Translations under genes and position numbers: made by a program
Origin: Spirodela intermedia
Lineage: Eukaryota > Streptophyta > Magnoliopsida > Alismatales > Araceae
DNA: 64,000 nucleotides
Assembly: GCA_902729315.2 (NCBI GenBank)
Contig: LR746264.1
Span: forward strand, 560,501 to 624,500
Direction of reading: 5' to 3'
Notes under the pieces: model-generated
Database searches by the model: none
Told to the model about the DNA's origin: nothing
Seen by the model: the letters and a program-made list of their open reading frames with translations, nothing else
In this document: positions 13,349 through 23,935 of the stretch, one piece after another
Layout of the letters: every line of letters begins with the position of its first letter
How positions within the stretch are numbered: position 1 is the first letter of the stretch

Positions 13349-14605
13349 TTAGATCCTATCAACAGCCACAATCTCCTCCACCTTCAGTGACGGAGGCGAA
13401 GGCTTTGACCGATGAACGATGTCCTTTCTTGCACTTCCATGGTTGGAACCCAGTTCCTCTCTCACCTCCATGTCGTCCTTGTCTCGAGGATCGACTGCAA
13501 CTTCTGCTTCCGTAAATGGCGCAGCAGCCCCCGCAGGGGGGTGCTTCCTCGGTCTTCTCGCCATCACCTTCTTCCTCATCTCCCTCGAGGCCTTCTGAGA
13601 CGCTGGGGTGGTCCTCGGCAAACTCTGGTTCTGGTTCTGATTCTGATTCTTCCCTGAGCTCCACATGTCCTCATTCTCCTTCACGGCCGCGAAGCTCCGC
13701 TTCATCTTCTTCTGCCCCCCGCCACCAACCTCCGCAGCTGGGGCTCCATTACACTCCCCTTCAGCCCATTCTCCCGTCCGATGGGCAGCAAATGGATCAG
13801 GGCAAAACCCTGGGAAGAAGGGCGAATTCCATGGGGTACCCTCTGCCGGAGAAGCCATCTTCGGCGCCCCGGCGGCGAAGTTGGAGTGCCCAGGAAACCC
13901 TAGAGGGAACAGTCCCCATGCACAGTAGTACAAGTCGCTCCCTGGTACGATCGGCGGCGGATGCGCCAGCTCCGTCGCCGGGAAAGGTCTCCGGCAGTTC
14001 TGGCAGATTAGGGTTCTTCCCTCGTATCCCCTCGCGTATTGGTGCAGGTAGAAGCAATTGCTGCATGCCGTCCAGAAAGAGGTGCCGCCATTGGCGCCGG
14101 AATCAGACGGCGCCTGCCGGCTCTCGGCGGCGGTGGCGGCGGCGCCGCCACCGCCGGCCGTTTGCTCCGTCGAAGCGGCGATGAGGAGCTCCTTGTCGTA
14201 GAGCTCCTTCTTCACGAGATCGGAGAGGACCGCCCACGCGTTCCCCACAATCTTGGACGCCTCCTCGGCGGCGTCCGAAGGTGGGCGGCTGTTCGGACGG
14301 AGGAGGAGGGCGAGGCGGCGGTACTGGCGGCGCACGGCGGAGATGTCGTGGTCCTCTGGAGAGGGACCGAGCTGGAGGACCTCGTACCAGTCAACGTGGT
14401 GGTTGACTCTGCGCCTCCCCGCCGCCAGAAGAACGTCGGACGCGGCTAGCACCCAGTCAACGCCCTCCAGGAGAGGCTCAGACTCCATGGCCAGCTCCGC
14501 GAACTTCTTGCTCCCCACCAGATCCCGCGCGTTGAGCAGCTTCTCGGCGACTCCCAGCAAGCGGGAACCGTCCATCTTGGCGGCGGCGCCGCTGCCGCCG
14601 TTCAT
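13349..14605 (-). CDS. J-like protein with degenerate J domain and zinc ribbon, single exon
   Basis: A 418-aa open frame without introns. Residues 72-138 form a J-domain-like fold (DWYEVLQL, then a helix II/III pair ending LYDKELL), as in plant DnaJ-like proteins of the large nuclear family whose longer members carry DUF3444. The catalytic HPD between helices II and III reads RPN at 103-105, so it probably cannot stimulate Hsp70 ATPase in the usual way. A four-cysteine zinc ribbon follows (C181, C184, C201, C204 in CSNCFY and CQNC). The N-terminal 60 residues have the helical ARDLVGSKKFA block seen in this family. The C-terminal half is low complexity, basic (RKKVMARRPRKH) and probably disordered, with no DUF3444. 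The start is the first ATG in frame; a second Met at residue 11 is possible. I infer a nuclear location from the basic tail only. Confidence 0.85.
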   Translation of the reverse strand: MNGGSGAAAKMDGSRLLGVAEKLLNARDLVGSKKFAELAMESEPLLEGVDWVLAASDVLLAAGRRRVNHHVDWYEVLQLGPSPEDHDISAVRRQYRRLALLLRPNSRPPSDAAEEASKIVGNAWAVLSDLVKKELYDKELLIAASTEQTAGGGGAAATAAESRQAPSDSGANGGTSFWTACSNCFYLHQYARGYEGRTLICQNCRRPFPATELAHPPPIVPGSDLYYCAWGLFPLGFPGHSNFAAGAPKMASPAEGTPWNSPFFPGFCPDPFAAHRTGEWAEGECNGAPAAEVGGGGQKKMKRSFAAVKENEDMWSSGKNQNQNQNQSLPRTTPASQKASREMRKKVMARRPRKHPPAGAAAPFTEAEVAVDPRDKDDMEVREELGSNHGSARKDIVHRSKPSPPSLKVEEIVAVDRI

Positions 14606-15080
14606 CGCTTCCGCCGACGGACCCGTTGAAATGGAAGAGCCAGGAGAGGACGGGGAAGAGCGAAGAAGACGAATCAGACCGGCGACTCCCTAGCGGCATT
14701 CATGGTTCTTGGAGTATCCTCCAACACTAAAGGTTAGCTCTGAAGACACGTGATAATGGGCCTAAATGGGCCAATTCGCCTGGTTTCTTGGAAACTTGGG
14801 CCTCATGCGGCATTTCAGGGCCCACCTTCATTACGGGGGTTCAGTAGAGCCTATTGTTGAGCTCACTTTTCTGGATTTTCTCCATGCGAGGAGAAAACCA
14901 TTTTTATAATAATTATTCAAATTATTTACTCGTAAAAGTCGTGCCTGGCACATCAAAAAAAACTTATTAAAATGTATTAACGTAATATTATCATTAAATT
15001 TATATTTTATTAGAAACTTCGTCCAAAACATAACGAAATCTGGGCTTGGCCCTGGATCTCGGTAACCCAGATAAGAGAGA

Positions 15081-15129
<49 letters not shown>

Positions 15130-15223
15130 ATCGAGAAAATTATCTATTCGCCACGATTTTCTTTCTTCAAGTGATTATCTCACCTTCTTCGGGCGGCTCC
15201 GCAGGCATTTTCATGGGGGCTCA
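14606..15223. other. region between the J-like gene 5' end and the PPR gene 3' end
   Basis: Both neighbours are on the minus strand, so this holds the promoter of the J-like gene and the 3' end of the PPR gene. A GA microsatellite lies at 15,074-15,126 (CT on the minus strand). I see no further gene. Confidence 0.5.
15074..15126 (-). repeat. GA microsatellite
   Basis: A run of GA with one GG interruption. It lies just downstream of the PPR stop codon on the minus strand, so it may fall in its 3' UTR. Confidence 0.95.
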
Positions 15224-17790
15224 TCAGGTTCTATCTTCTCTGAGGTGCTGGAGCATCAACGCCCTGGTTTTACCGTCGGGCTCAAACCCGTTGGCTCGCA
15301 TCTTGTCGTACAGCTTCTTTGCCGATTTAATCTTCCCTCTCAAGAAAAACCCTTGGATGATCGTATTGTAGAGAGAAGCACCTGGCTTAACCCGCTGCAG
15401 CAAATGGAGGATGAAGTGAGAGGATGAGAGAACAGGGGGGATTGTTCTGGACAATTTTACATAAAACTTGGGGAAATGGACTGCATCGATTGGAGGAGAT
15501 TGAGCCTTGAAAGAAAATATAAAAGTTAATACAGGTTGGATCGATCATCATTGCATATTCTGTGTCTGATTGATGTAACTGTGAAGAGTCCCATAAGATT
15601 TCGATTTGGTTATAACGAATTGCGTGAAACTCCGATGAAATTGTGACGGATCCCATAGAAGTTTGATGAAATTGTAAATAATCCAAAATAAGTTTGATAT
15701 ACTGATAAAGAAGAGCATAAAATTATGACGTAAATGATAAAGGATCTCATAATTTTTTTGTGCAACTATCAAGAAGCGCACAAGCTTTTGATGCAATTAT
15801 GAAGAATCCCATGGAATTATGACGTAATTGGATATTGATGTAGTTGTCAGGAATCGAATAAAATTCTGATGTGACTATAAAATATCTCATAGAGTTTTAT
15901 GAAACCATAAATAATCCCAAAGGTTTTGGAGTAAATAAATTGTCACAAAGCTCTTTATGGAATTATAAAGAATCACATAAAATTCAGATCTGATTGCAAA
16001 GAATCGCACTAAATAATCCACAAAAGTCAGATGTAAATATTCCCATAAAGATTCCCATAAACGTTTGATTTAATCATATGAAATCAAAATTTATAAAATT
16101 TTGATGTTGTAAAGAAGAACACAAAAGCTTGATGTAACTATAAAGAACCCTATAAGTGGGATGAACAAAAGGAAAGAAAACGAGATAAGATAAGGAAAGT
16201 ATCTTAGTACGAACAATTTGATGTATCATGGAAGCAAAAAGGAACGTTTAATACAAAAAATCTTATACTGGAACATTTGTAGCAACTACTTACCCTCAGT
16301 ATTTCGTCGACTTCGATCCAAAGAGATCCCCAGATGCATGCTCGTATGAGAGACAGATAAGTGAATGTATCTGGGACGCACTTGTTGTGGATCATATGCT
16401 CATAAACTTCGACTGCAACTTTTGGTTGCTTTGCCCGCTCACAGGCCAGAATAACCAGATTATAAGATTCAGTGGGCACCGGCATCCCACTCTCCTCCAT
16501 GTTCCACAAGATCTGCAAGGAACGGTCCCATAGACGAAGCCTCTGGCACGACATCAGAGCCACATTATAAAGGTGGACATTCAATTCTGATCTCCCTTTC
16601 ATGATGAACTCAAACAGTCTAAGTGCATCCGCATATCTTCTGGAACTGTACAGAGAATTGAGCAATGCACTCCAGGTGTATACATCGGGAGAGAGGCCGG
16701 AGGATCTCATGAGCTCGAAGATCCTGAATGCGTGGTCAGACTCTCCTGCCTTCCCTAGGCAATTGATCATCGAATTGAATGCAATGGCGTTCGGCTGGAT
16801 GCCCCTGTCCAGCATTCGATGGAACACAGTGAGACCCGATTCCCATTTTCCTTCTTTTGTGCAGACGGAGATTATACCTTTCATGATATCCTCATCTGGT
16901 TCCAGGCCATTCTGGATCATCTCGTTGTAGGCGGAGAGAGCAAGTTCTGCCTGGCCGCACTGCACGAAGGTGCTGATGAGAAGACGATAGGTCAGCATCG
17001 TCCCGATGCAGTCGCTCTCTCTCAGTCTCCTCCACATCCGCTCCACCTCAAGCCAGTTCTTCGACCGTCCGCAAATCGAAATCATCGTGTTGTAGACTAT
17101 TACATCAAATCTCCCCTCCACTGTTCTTCCCTCCGACTCCATCTCCACGAACATCTCAATGGCAGGGCCGCAACCCCTTGCCTCAGCTAACGCTTTGAAG
17201 ATCAGGCTGAAGGTATGGCCCGTGGCCATGCTCTCTTTCCTCATGATTGCAAAGACCGCTAGAGCGTCGTCTAGATATTCATTCCGAATGAGGCAAGCAA
17301 CCAGAGAGTTGCAGGCATGGCTATCCGGTCTGATACCTGAAATGGACATTGACGCGAACAGTTCGAGGGCGCTCCGTACCTTGTTGTTCCTGCTGAGCTT
17401 CAGCATTCTCCTAGAAAGGATCCCCTCCTCCCTCTCCTCCAGGAAGTGAATCTTCACGCCAGAGAAGTTCAGAGACTGATATTCCCTCGTCTTCACCGGC
17501 ACATCGGCTTCTCCCTCCCGCTCTTCAAAACCTTCGGAATCTACTCTGCAGCGACTCGCCGGCGCCGCCAGCCAGGTAGCACCATCGCCACAGTCCGGCA
17601 AGACCGCAGTCACGGCGGAGCACGATGACTTGTTCAGAATTCTCCAGTGAGTCGACTTGAAACCCCACGCGGGGCGAGAACACGGCGGCGACAGTGTCCC
17701 CCCTTCGGGTTTAGCGGAGATGTGCTTCGAGCGAGAAGATCCACGGCATACCGAATACACGGACGAGCTACTCGTCCGCAATTCCAGCAT
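15224..17790 (-). CDS. pentatricopeptide repeat (PPR) protein, P-class-like, 2 exons
   Basis: Exons on the minus strand: 17790-16294 and 15394-15224, joined in phase 0 across a GT-AG intron to give 555 aa. The body holds a series of roughly 35-residue PPR units, such as IRPDSHACNSLVACL, FDVIVYNTMISICGR, IQPNAIAFNSMINCLG, LSPDVYTWSALLNSLY and VPDTFTYLSLIRAC. The second exon supplies the last repeat (ASLYNTIIQGFFLRG) and ends in RTRALMLQHLRE-like sequence. PPR proteins bind RNA and act in plastid or mitochondrial RNA processing. The N-terminus (Ser/Arg/Thr-rich, few acidic residues) suits an organelle transit peptide. I chose Met at 17,790; the frame runs further upstream, but through a CT-microsatellite-coded Leu-Ser tract. 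I see no DYW or E domain. The gene is head to head with the next one, 372 bp apart. Confidence 0.9.
15395..16293 (-). repeat. intron of the PPR gene filled with a degenerate short tandem repeat
   Basis: Between about 15,560 and 16,160 a motif like TGAAGAATCCCATAAAATTTTGATG recurs at least ten times in mutated form at 30-60 bp spacing (for example near 15,589, 15,650, 15,745, 15,806, 15,885, 15,913, 15,968, 16,042 and 16,148). It lies entirely inside the 899-bp intron. Confidence 0.7.
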
Positions 17791-17862
17791 GCTGCAGAAG
17801 AATCCTCCGGGACGACTACTGGCTACGCCGCTCCGGCAACGATGGACCTGGACTTGCCGAGG

Positions 17863-17905
<43 letters not shown>

Positions 17906-18162
17906 ATATACAAATAGCGAGAGAGAGAGAGACGTGGACCCGTAAGGTAACATTCTAGGATATTTCTACAATAAAAATATCGCATATCAACGGGCCGAGC
18001 CGGGTCAAAGAGAGTCCGTAGCAGGTTTTCGAGCCGGTCAACGGCAGTGCATCACCTATGTAGAGTAAAAATATAAAGTGTGCAGCCCGAAAAACCCGGG
18101 CCAAGCCCGCTGACCCTGTGTATATATACACGAAAAATTCCCGCTCATTTTACTATTTCCAG
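17791..18162. promoter_or_regulatory. putative bidirectional promoter between the PPR and unknown-protein genes
   Basis: Only 372 bp separate the two divergent start codons. It includes a GA microsatellite at 17,867-17,902 (CT in the PPR leader direction), a second short GA run near 17,919, and an AT-rich core with a TATATATA stretch at 18,120-18,128 suited to the plus-strand gene. Confidence 0.5.
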
Positions 18163-21112
18163 ATGTCCTCCCCGCTTAGTCGTCGGGAGGAGACGGCCGA
18201 GGGGGAGGAGAGAAGAGCGAGGATGGGGGAGACGATGGAGGGGATAGCGTCGATAGCTCTGCTGCCATGCGGTTCCGTCTCCGGGCACTTCATCAAGCTC
18301 CCGGAGTCCTCGTGCTATGGCCTCCACGGCACCGGTATTTCTTCTGGTTCCGTGATTCATGGTTGTTCATCTGCTCTGTCTATTTGGTTCGCGCGTAGGG
18401 CCTTGACGGAAATAAATTTTCATTTCACTTGATGTATATTCACTTTCTATATCGATGATCTGTCCCCGCCGGACTTCCACGGCGATTGTTTTCTTTACGT
18501 TCTAGCCGCTTTAGAACGCGTTTTTCTGCCTTCATCGATGTTATGTGTTTGGTTTTTTTTTTTTTTTGTCACCACGCGCTGGTCTCTCAGGGTGGCCGAG
18601 TTCATCTGCTTGATGTATTTCTTCCTCCTTGGACATGGGAGAGTAGATGGTTTACTTCTCTAGGCGTCAACTACACCCTATATTTATTTTTTACCATGAT
18701 CTATGTTGTCTATTGACGATTTCGTGGTTGACATCTAATTTTTTTTCCTTACTATTTTAAATAATCGCGGATTTTTTTATCTTAGAAGCGACTCATAACT
18801 TTGCCATTATCTTCCTAAAGTTGACTAAATACGATCTGAGATGTAAGACTTTGGCAAATTTTTGTAACTTATGGCTCTGATTTTCGGGCCTCCACAGGTT
18901 TTTTTTCTTGCTTTAAATTATGTTTATTGCTCGTCCCAGACAACTAGTTGTGAAGTAAAGAATATTCTTCGTTTATGGATTGAACTCCTGTAACAGAGGA
19001 AAACTCTAAATGCTCCCTTAAACACAAATGGAAGAGCTTAAATAAAGGTAAGGGTTATGTGACCTATATCTTCTACAAGGAAGTTATTAATTGGACCATA
19101 CTTTCCAATGTGGATGATTTACATCTTCAAAGAAAAAGTATATTATTGGTCGGCTCAAAGTGTACCATTCTAGCTCTCGCTTATTGAATTTTATCTTCAC
19201 TCGCTGGATCCATGTCCTGGAATATATCATACCGGCGCAACAATTGGAGTGGTCACCATTTTATCTCGTTGATCATCTTCATATATCACTACCTGCATGT
19301 CTATCTGTGTTAGCTACTTATCTGGAGCAATGGCATTATTGTTCTGCCACCTTTGAGCTTTCTATGTATCCCATTTACCCTGTGGTATTTTACTGGGCTC
19401 TTGTCTAGCTGTCATTGTTTCCTGTCCTGGCTGACTACCAGGAAGCGAATACAATTTTTACTTGGATACCTATGTTCATGTATCAGAAGTTATCCTAATA
19501 TTTGCCTTGTATCAAAAGAAAGAGATTGCAATCAGGTCATCTTTCTTGTTGACCTCTCTCTCTCATCGGCAATGTTGTCAGATATGGCTTCATGTTGTTG
19601 TACTTACTTTGAAACCAGCTGATTTCCTTATGCGGATGATTTTCAGTGTGATTTAAACAAGATACTGTGAATCAGTTTTGTATCCTAGGAATCTGTTTTT
19701 TTGGGCATCTGGGTCATGAAAATGATTGCACCTTATTTTTATGGTACAGAATTAGCGTGTGAAAGGGAATGCAGTAGAGGTGAAGATTACCGCTTGATCA
19801 AGTTAACCATATCTGATTACTCTGTAAGATACATGAGTTCCATTCATCATATCTTATTTATTTCGTCATTCTCAGTCTCCCTGTTCTTATTCCAAATAAG
19901 CTCCTGAAATGTAGAGCAACAAAGAAGAGGTCGTCGTTGTGGAGTGCAGAGGGCATGACGCTGCTAGATTCCGTAGCATTGATAATGCCAATGGGTATGT
20001 CCTTTTTTAAAAAATTGATGTTGAGAGATATAATAAATTGGGGATGTAGCTCAGATGGTAGAGCGCTCGCTTAGCATGCGAGAGGTACGGGGATCGATAC
20101 CCCGCATCTCCATTTCTCATCGGGATTTTTTTAGATTGATATTAAGACCTAATGCAGGTAGCATATTTTGTGAGAGGGTGTATGATAGTTAGTATCTCCA
20201 ACCAGGTAGTATGGACGAGAAGCCACTGAAAGAGGCCGTTCCTCTGTTCTTGCTCATCATCAAAGTGAGCTGCACAAAAACATTATTTAGAGAATCAGAA
20301 AACCCTCGCATTAGCCGACATTTGGGCCTCTTTTCGTCTATAAAATGGGCTCTTTCTACAATCCTAACCCCGACCAGAACCAGGGATGGAGTTTATCACA
20401 CATGGATCATATTCAGGGTTCTGAACAAGATTTACTTCAGTCAATCGTTCTCTGTGTTGGATACGATTGTTGTCTGGCTACCATGCCAAGGTCTATGCCT
20501 GATCTACGTCAGCTTCCTCTGCACTGACGCAGGTGGGGAGAGGACGTCGCGGAGATGGTCGAACAGAAGCATGGGAAGCAGAAGATCTCAGTTTCTTTTG
20601 AGTGCGAGACCTTGAAGGCGGAGAGTGCGGCTGAAGAACACGTCAGGAGGTTCATGCCCAAAATATCCGGACTCGACGCCGTTGGTAGGTCAACCAGTCA
20701 GCGTTGATTCTTATTTGCCTTGTTTTAATCGGTAATCTCTTTTGTGTTAAGGAGAAGAAACTGGAAGTCAAACCTCTTCAAAACCCTCCATTATCACATC
20801 TGAGTTCATCATCGGATATTCTGGATATGTGCTGAATAAGCAAAGGAAACTTTATTCGTGATAAATTTTCCAAAGTTTCCAGGCTCTCATTGTTCTAGTG
20901 AAAATGCAGTGAATGTGGGTCGCATGAGCATTTCTGGCCTCAGTTTTCAGGTGGACCAACCATATGAAGAGCAGAGCTCACAGCGCAGGTATTATCATCT
21001 GCCCTACGCCCCCATTTAATCTAGTCCCACTGCCGTGTATTTGTCGTAGCCTTTTCATCTCCCCTGGTAACTCCAATGGAACAGGTTGGAAGAGGCCGCG
21101 CCGACCGTCTGA
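18163..21112 (+). CDS. conserved plant protein of unknown function, 6 exons
   Basis: Exons: 18163-18334, 19750-19823, 19915-19994, 20533-20684, 20910-20988, 21085-21112, all GT-AG and frame-consistent. From the first ATG at 18,163 the product is 194 aa. Met at 18,223 (174 aa) or 18,235 is equally likely, because the conserved part begins MEGIASIALLPCGSVSGHFI. Other recognisable blocks are HGTELACERECSRGEDYRL, VVVECRGHDAARF, a W-x-EDV block, KISVSFECETLKA and GRMSISGLSF. I remember this as a single-copy plant protein with no assigned domain, and I give no function. There is no signal peptide or membrane segment. Intron 3 contains a complete tRNA-Ala gene on the same strand. Confidence 0.82.
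20040..20112 (+). tRNA. tRNA-Ala (AGC), nested in an intron
   Basis: A 73-nt cloverleaf with a 7-bp acceptor stem (GGGGATG with CATCTCC, one G-U) and discriminator A. The D arm is GCTC/GAGC, the anticodon stem is CTCGC/GCGAG with loop TTAGCAT (anticodon AGC at 20,073-20,075), and the T arm is CGGGG/CCCCG. It has no intron and no encoded CCA. It appears identical to the common plant nuclear tRNA-Ala(AGC) as I remember it. A run of seven T at 20,126-20,132 is a good RNA polymerase III terminator, and an AT-rich TATA-like stretch (TATAATAAA) sits about 10 bp upstream. The gene is inside intron 3 of the unknown-protein gene, on the same strand. Confidence 0.97.
20126..20132 (+). terminator. Pol III terminator of the tRNA-Ala gene
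   Basis: Seven consecutive T residues 13 nt after the tRNA 3' end. Confidence 0.8.
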
Positions 21113-21238
21113 GTCAACGCTGACTCCGGGTATGTTCATATTAACTTTACCTAGTTCTTGCTGTTCATGGATCCAATCACCTAGTTGGAAGTATGGCAAC
21201 TTAGAATCTCAATCATATTCCCCCCCCCCCCCCCCCGG

Positions 21239-21272
21239 TCCTCTCTCTCTCTCTCTCTCTCTCCCTCTCTCT
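21239..21272 (+). repeat. CT microsatellite after a C run
   Basis: A poly-C run (from about 21,220) followed by CT repeats, downstream of the unknown-protein gene on its sense strand. Confidence 0.9.
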
Positions 21273-21340
21273 TGTCGTAAAGCTCACATATCTAGAGAGA
21301 GACAGACAGACAGAGACCTACCGAGGCATCAGCTGCCGTC

Positions 21341-22155
21341 CATATTTACATATTCCTAAATTATATTTTTTATCGGAAAATACCTGGAAATACATTATTT
21401 TTTACTAATTACTGAGATGCGAGCATGTCTCATATTTGCATATTCCAAAATTATAACTCTTTTATTGGAAAATAGATGGTAATATATTATCTTGTGATAA
21501 CTACTGTAACATGCAGCACGATCCACATTTACATATTCCGAAGTCATCTCTTTTAGTGGAAAATACATGGAAATAAATTATTTTTTACTAATTATTGAAA
21601 CATCCAGCACGTCCTATATTTACATATTCCTAAATTATAACTCCTTTATCGGAAAATACATGGTAATTTATTATCTTATAATAACCACTTTAACATGCAG
21701 TACGATCTATATTTACATATTCCTAAATTTCAACTTTTTTATTGGAAAATGCATGGAAACACATTATTTTTATTACTAATTGCTGAGACATGTAACACGT
21801 CCCATATTTACATATTCCTAAATCATAACTCTTTTATTGGAAATACATGGGAATAAATTATCTTTTACCCATTATTGAGACATGTGCACCGTACCATATT
21901 TACATATTCCGAAATCATCTATTTTATTTAGGAAAATACATTATTTTTTACGAATTATTGAGACATCCAGCACGTCCCCTGTTTACATATTCCCATATCA
22001 TAACTCTTTTCTTGGAAATAAATGGGAATGTACTATTTTTTACCCATCACTGAGACATGCACACCTCGCTATATTTGTAAATTCCGAAATCATATCTTTT
22101 TTATTGCAGAATACATGTAAGATATACTATTTTCTCTTACCGCCAGTTGCAACAT
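21341..22155. repeat. nine-copy tandem array, ~92-bp unit
   Basis: The marker TTTACATATTCC (or a one- or two-base variant) starts at 21345, 21435, 21528, 21619, 21712, 21807, 21899, 21982 and 22074, giving spacings of 90, 93, 91, 93, 95, 92, 83 and 92. Each unit continues with an AACTCTTTTATTGGAAAATACATGG-like block, an ATTATTTTTTAC block and an ACATGCAGCACG block. Variants alternate partly between neighbours, suggesting a two-unit (~185 bp) higher-order form. It fills the gap between two convergent genes and stops about 10 bp from the FMO stop codon. Confidence 0.93.
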
Positions 22156-22166
22156 GAGGTGGAACG

Positions 22167-22965
22167 TTAAGGGGTCGCCTCGTGGATGAACTGCGTGAAG
22201 TGGGGGCTACGGTAGGCCTCCTGGAGGAGCTCCTCGTCGGGGCTGGCCTCGCGGTAGCCTTCGAGATCAGCGTTGGCGTTCATGTGCGCGTTGAGCACGA
22301 GCTCCTTTCGCCACTCCTCCAGGCGCGGGAACTCGCAGTAGTCGCCGTACCTGTCACAGTACTACGGTGGCGGCGCCGCGGAGAGCCCCCCTTCAGCGGC
22401 GGCGCCGCCAGCCATGAAATGACAAGAGAGGAAAGGGAAGAAGCCATGCGCACCTCGAAGTCGGCGATGTCGTGGGTCCAACGGTCTGGTACGCCGGCTT
22501 CTCGCAGGGACTGGTAGAACTCTTCGGCGGACCTCATCATCTCCTCCGGCGACGGCAGGTTTCGCCGGCCGGAGAGCACCTGGGCTATCCACCTCGCCTG
22601 CGCCTCGAAGAACGGGAATCCGATGACCTACAGCTCCCAAAATCCCGGAGTCAATCTCAACCTCGTAGACGATTAATCGAGAGAAACGGGATGTTTTTTG
22701 TAATGACCTTCCGGGGGATGCCAACGAAGGAGAGGGAGGGAGCGAGGGAGGGGGGGAAGGTGTGCTCAAAGAGCGGTCCCACCCTGTCGCCGTCGCCTTC
22801 GACGCCGACGAACCCGCCGCCGTCAAGGAACGGCAGGGAGTAGGAGTAGCCGGTGCAGTAGATGACGGCGTCCGCCGCCACCCAACCGCCGTCCTTAAAC
22901 TCCACCTTCCCGCCCTCACCAAGGGACTCCACCTATTACATGGCTTCCACTCGACTCAATACCCC

Positions 22966-23011
<46 letters not shown>

Positions 23012-23935
23012 CCTGGGGGTGGAGATGGAGATTGGGGTGGGCGGCGAGGAGTTTGGAGAGGGCGGGGGAGACGGACAGAGACTTGGCGCTGAGGTGGACC
23101 TCCTTGGCGATGTCGAGGAGCTCTATGGCGATGTCGCGGCCGCTGTAGGAGACCCCCAGCAGCACCACCACCTTTGAAGAACCGCAAGTTATCATTTTGC
23201 TCTCGAGGAATTCATGGAGATGTTTAAACATATACCTGATCACGGAAGGGGTCGGGAACCCTGTACACGTGGGAATGCAGCTGGGTCCTCTTCCAGACCT
23301 CCATTCCTGGTGCAAGCACAGCCTTATTTAGAGAGAGAGAGAGATAGAGAGAGAGAGAGGGCAGGGAGACCTCTAATGGTGGGCAGCCTGGGCTGCGAGT
23401 AGTGACCCGTGGCGATGACCACAGCGTCGAAGACCTCCTCCGTCTCCTTCTCGCTCCCCTCCTCCTTGGACTTCACCACCCACTTCAACGCGCCGCCGCC
23501 GTCGCAGTCGCCGTCGCCGGCGGCCATTCCCACGTAGGAAACTCTGGTGTTGAACCTCACCGTCTCCCGCAGCTGGAACCTCTCGCAGAAGTCCAGGAGA
23601 TACAGAAAGATTTCCCGGTGGCCGGGGAACCGGCGGCCGTCCCTGTCCTTGCGGACCAGGAAGGGGAAGTCGGTGAAGCCTATGGTCTCCCTCGGCTCCA
23701 ACACGCGGAGGGAGGCGTAAACGCTGCTGTGGACCCGCGGCGGCGCCGCCCTCCCGAGGGGGTCTTCACCGGCGACTTTCCCGTCGTAGAGCCACTGCCC
23801 TCCTACGTCGCCCTTCTGCTCGAGAACGACGACGGCGTGGCCCTCCTTGCGGAGCTCCCTTGCCGCCACCAGCCCCGAAGGGCCGGCCCCCACCACGCAG
23901 ATGCGGCAGGCTCGGAGAGATCTCCCGGAAACCAT
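22167..23935 (-). CDS. flavin-containing monooxygenase, S-oxygenase (FMO GS-OX) type, 6 exons
   Basis: Minus-strand exons: 23935-23371, 23306-23236, 23171-23013, 22932-22708, 22627-22454, 22361-22167, giving 462 aa, the usual length of plant GS-OX-like FMOs. The enzyme uses FAD and NADPH to oxygenate a soft nucleophile, and the glucosinolate S-oxygenases belong to this clade. The substrate here is unknown. Features are the FAD Rossmann motif GAGPSG at 16-21, [18 protein letters not shown] sequence near 42-50, the FMO signature [10 protein letters not shown] at 103-112, the ATGHY motif, the second nucleotide-binding turn as GVSYSG at the start of exon 3, and the [11 protein letters not shown] motif. 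It ends in a [10 protein letters not shown] block. Introns are short (64-92 nt), and introns 1 and 3 consist largely of GA microsatellite. The acceptor of exon 6 was placed at the CGTAG before YCDRYGDYC because that keeps the family sequence. Confidence 0.93.
22966..23010 (-). repeat. GA microsatellite in FMO intron 3
   Basis: About 43 bp of GA (CT on the sense strand), starting within a few bases of the 5' splice site of an 80-nt intron. Confidence 0.95.
23331..23360 (-). repeat. GA microsatellite in FMO intron 1
   Basis: GA repeat (CT on the sense strand) occupying about half of a 64-nt intron. Confidence 0.95.

Noticed and set aside
13516-14184. Long plus-strand frames opposite the J-like gene
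   Set aside because: They are shadows of the GC-rich minus-strand CDS. Their composition (Ser, Pro, Arg) follows from the other strand.
21341-22155. Could the ~92-bp array be a CRISPR array?
   Set aside because: The whole unit is repeated with drift, there are no unique spacers of constant length, no cas genes lie nearby, and the genome is plant nuclear.
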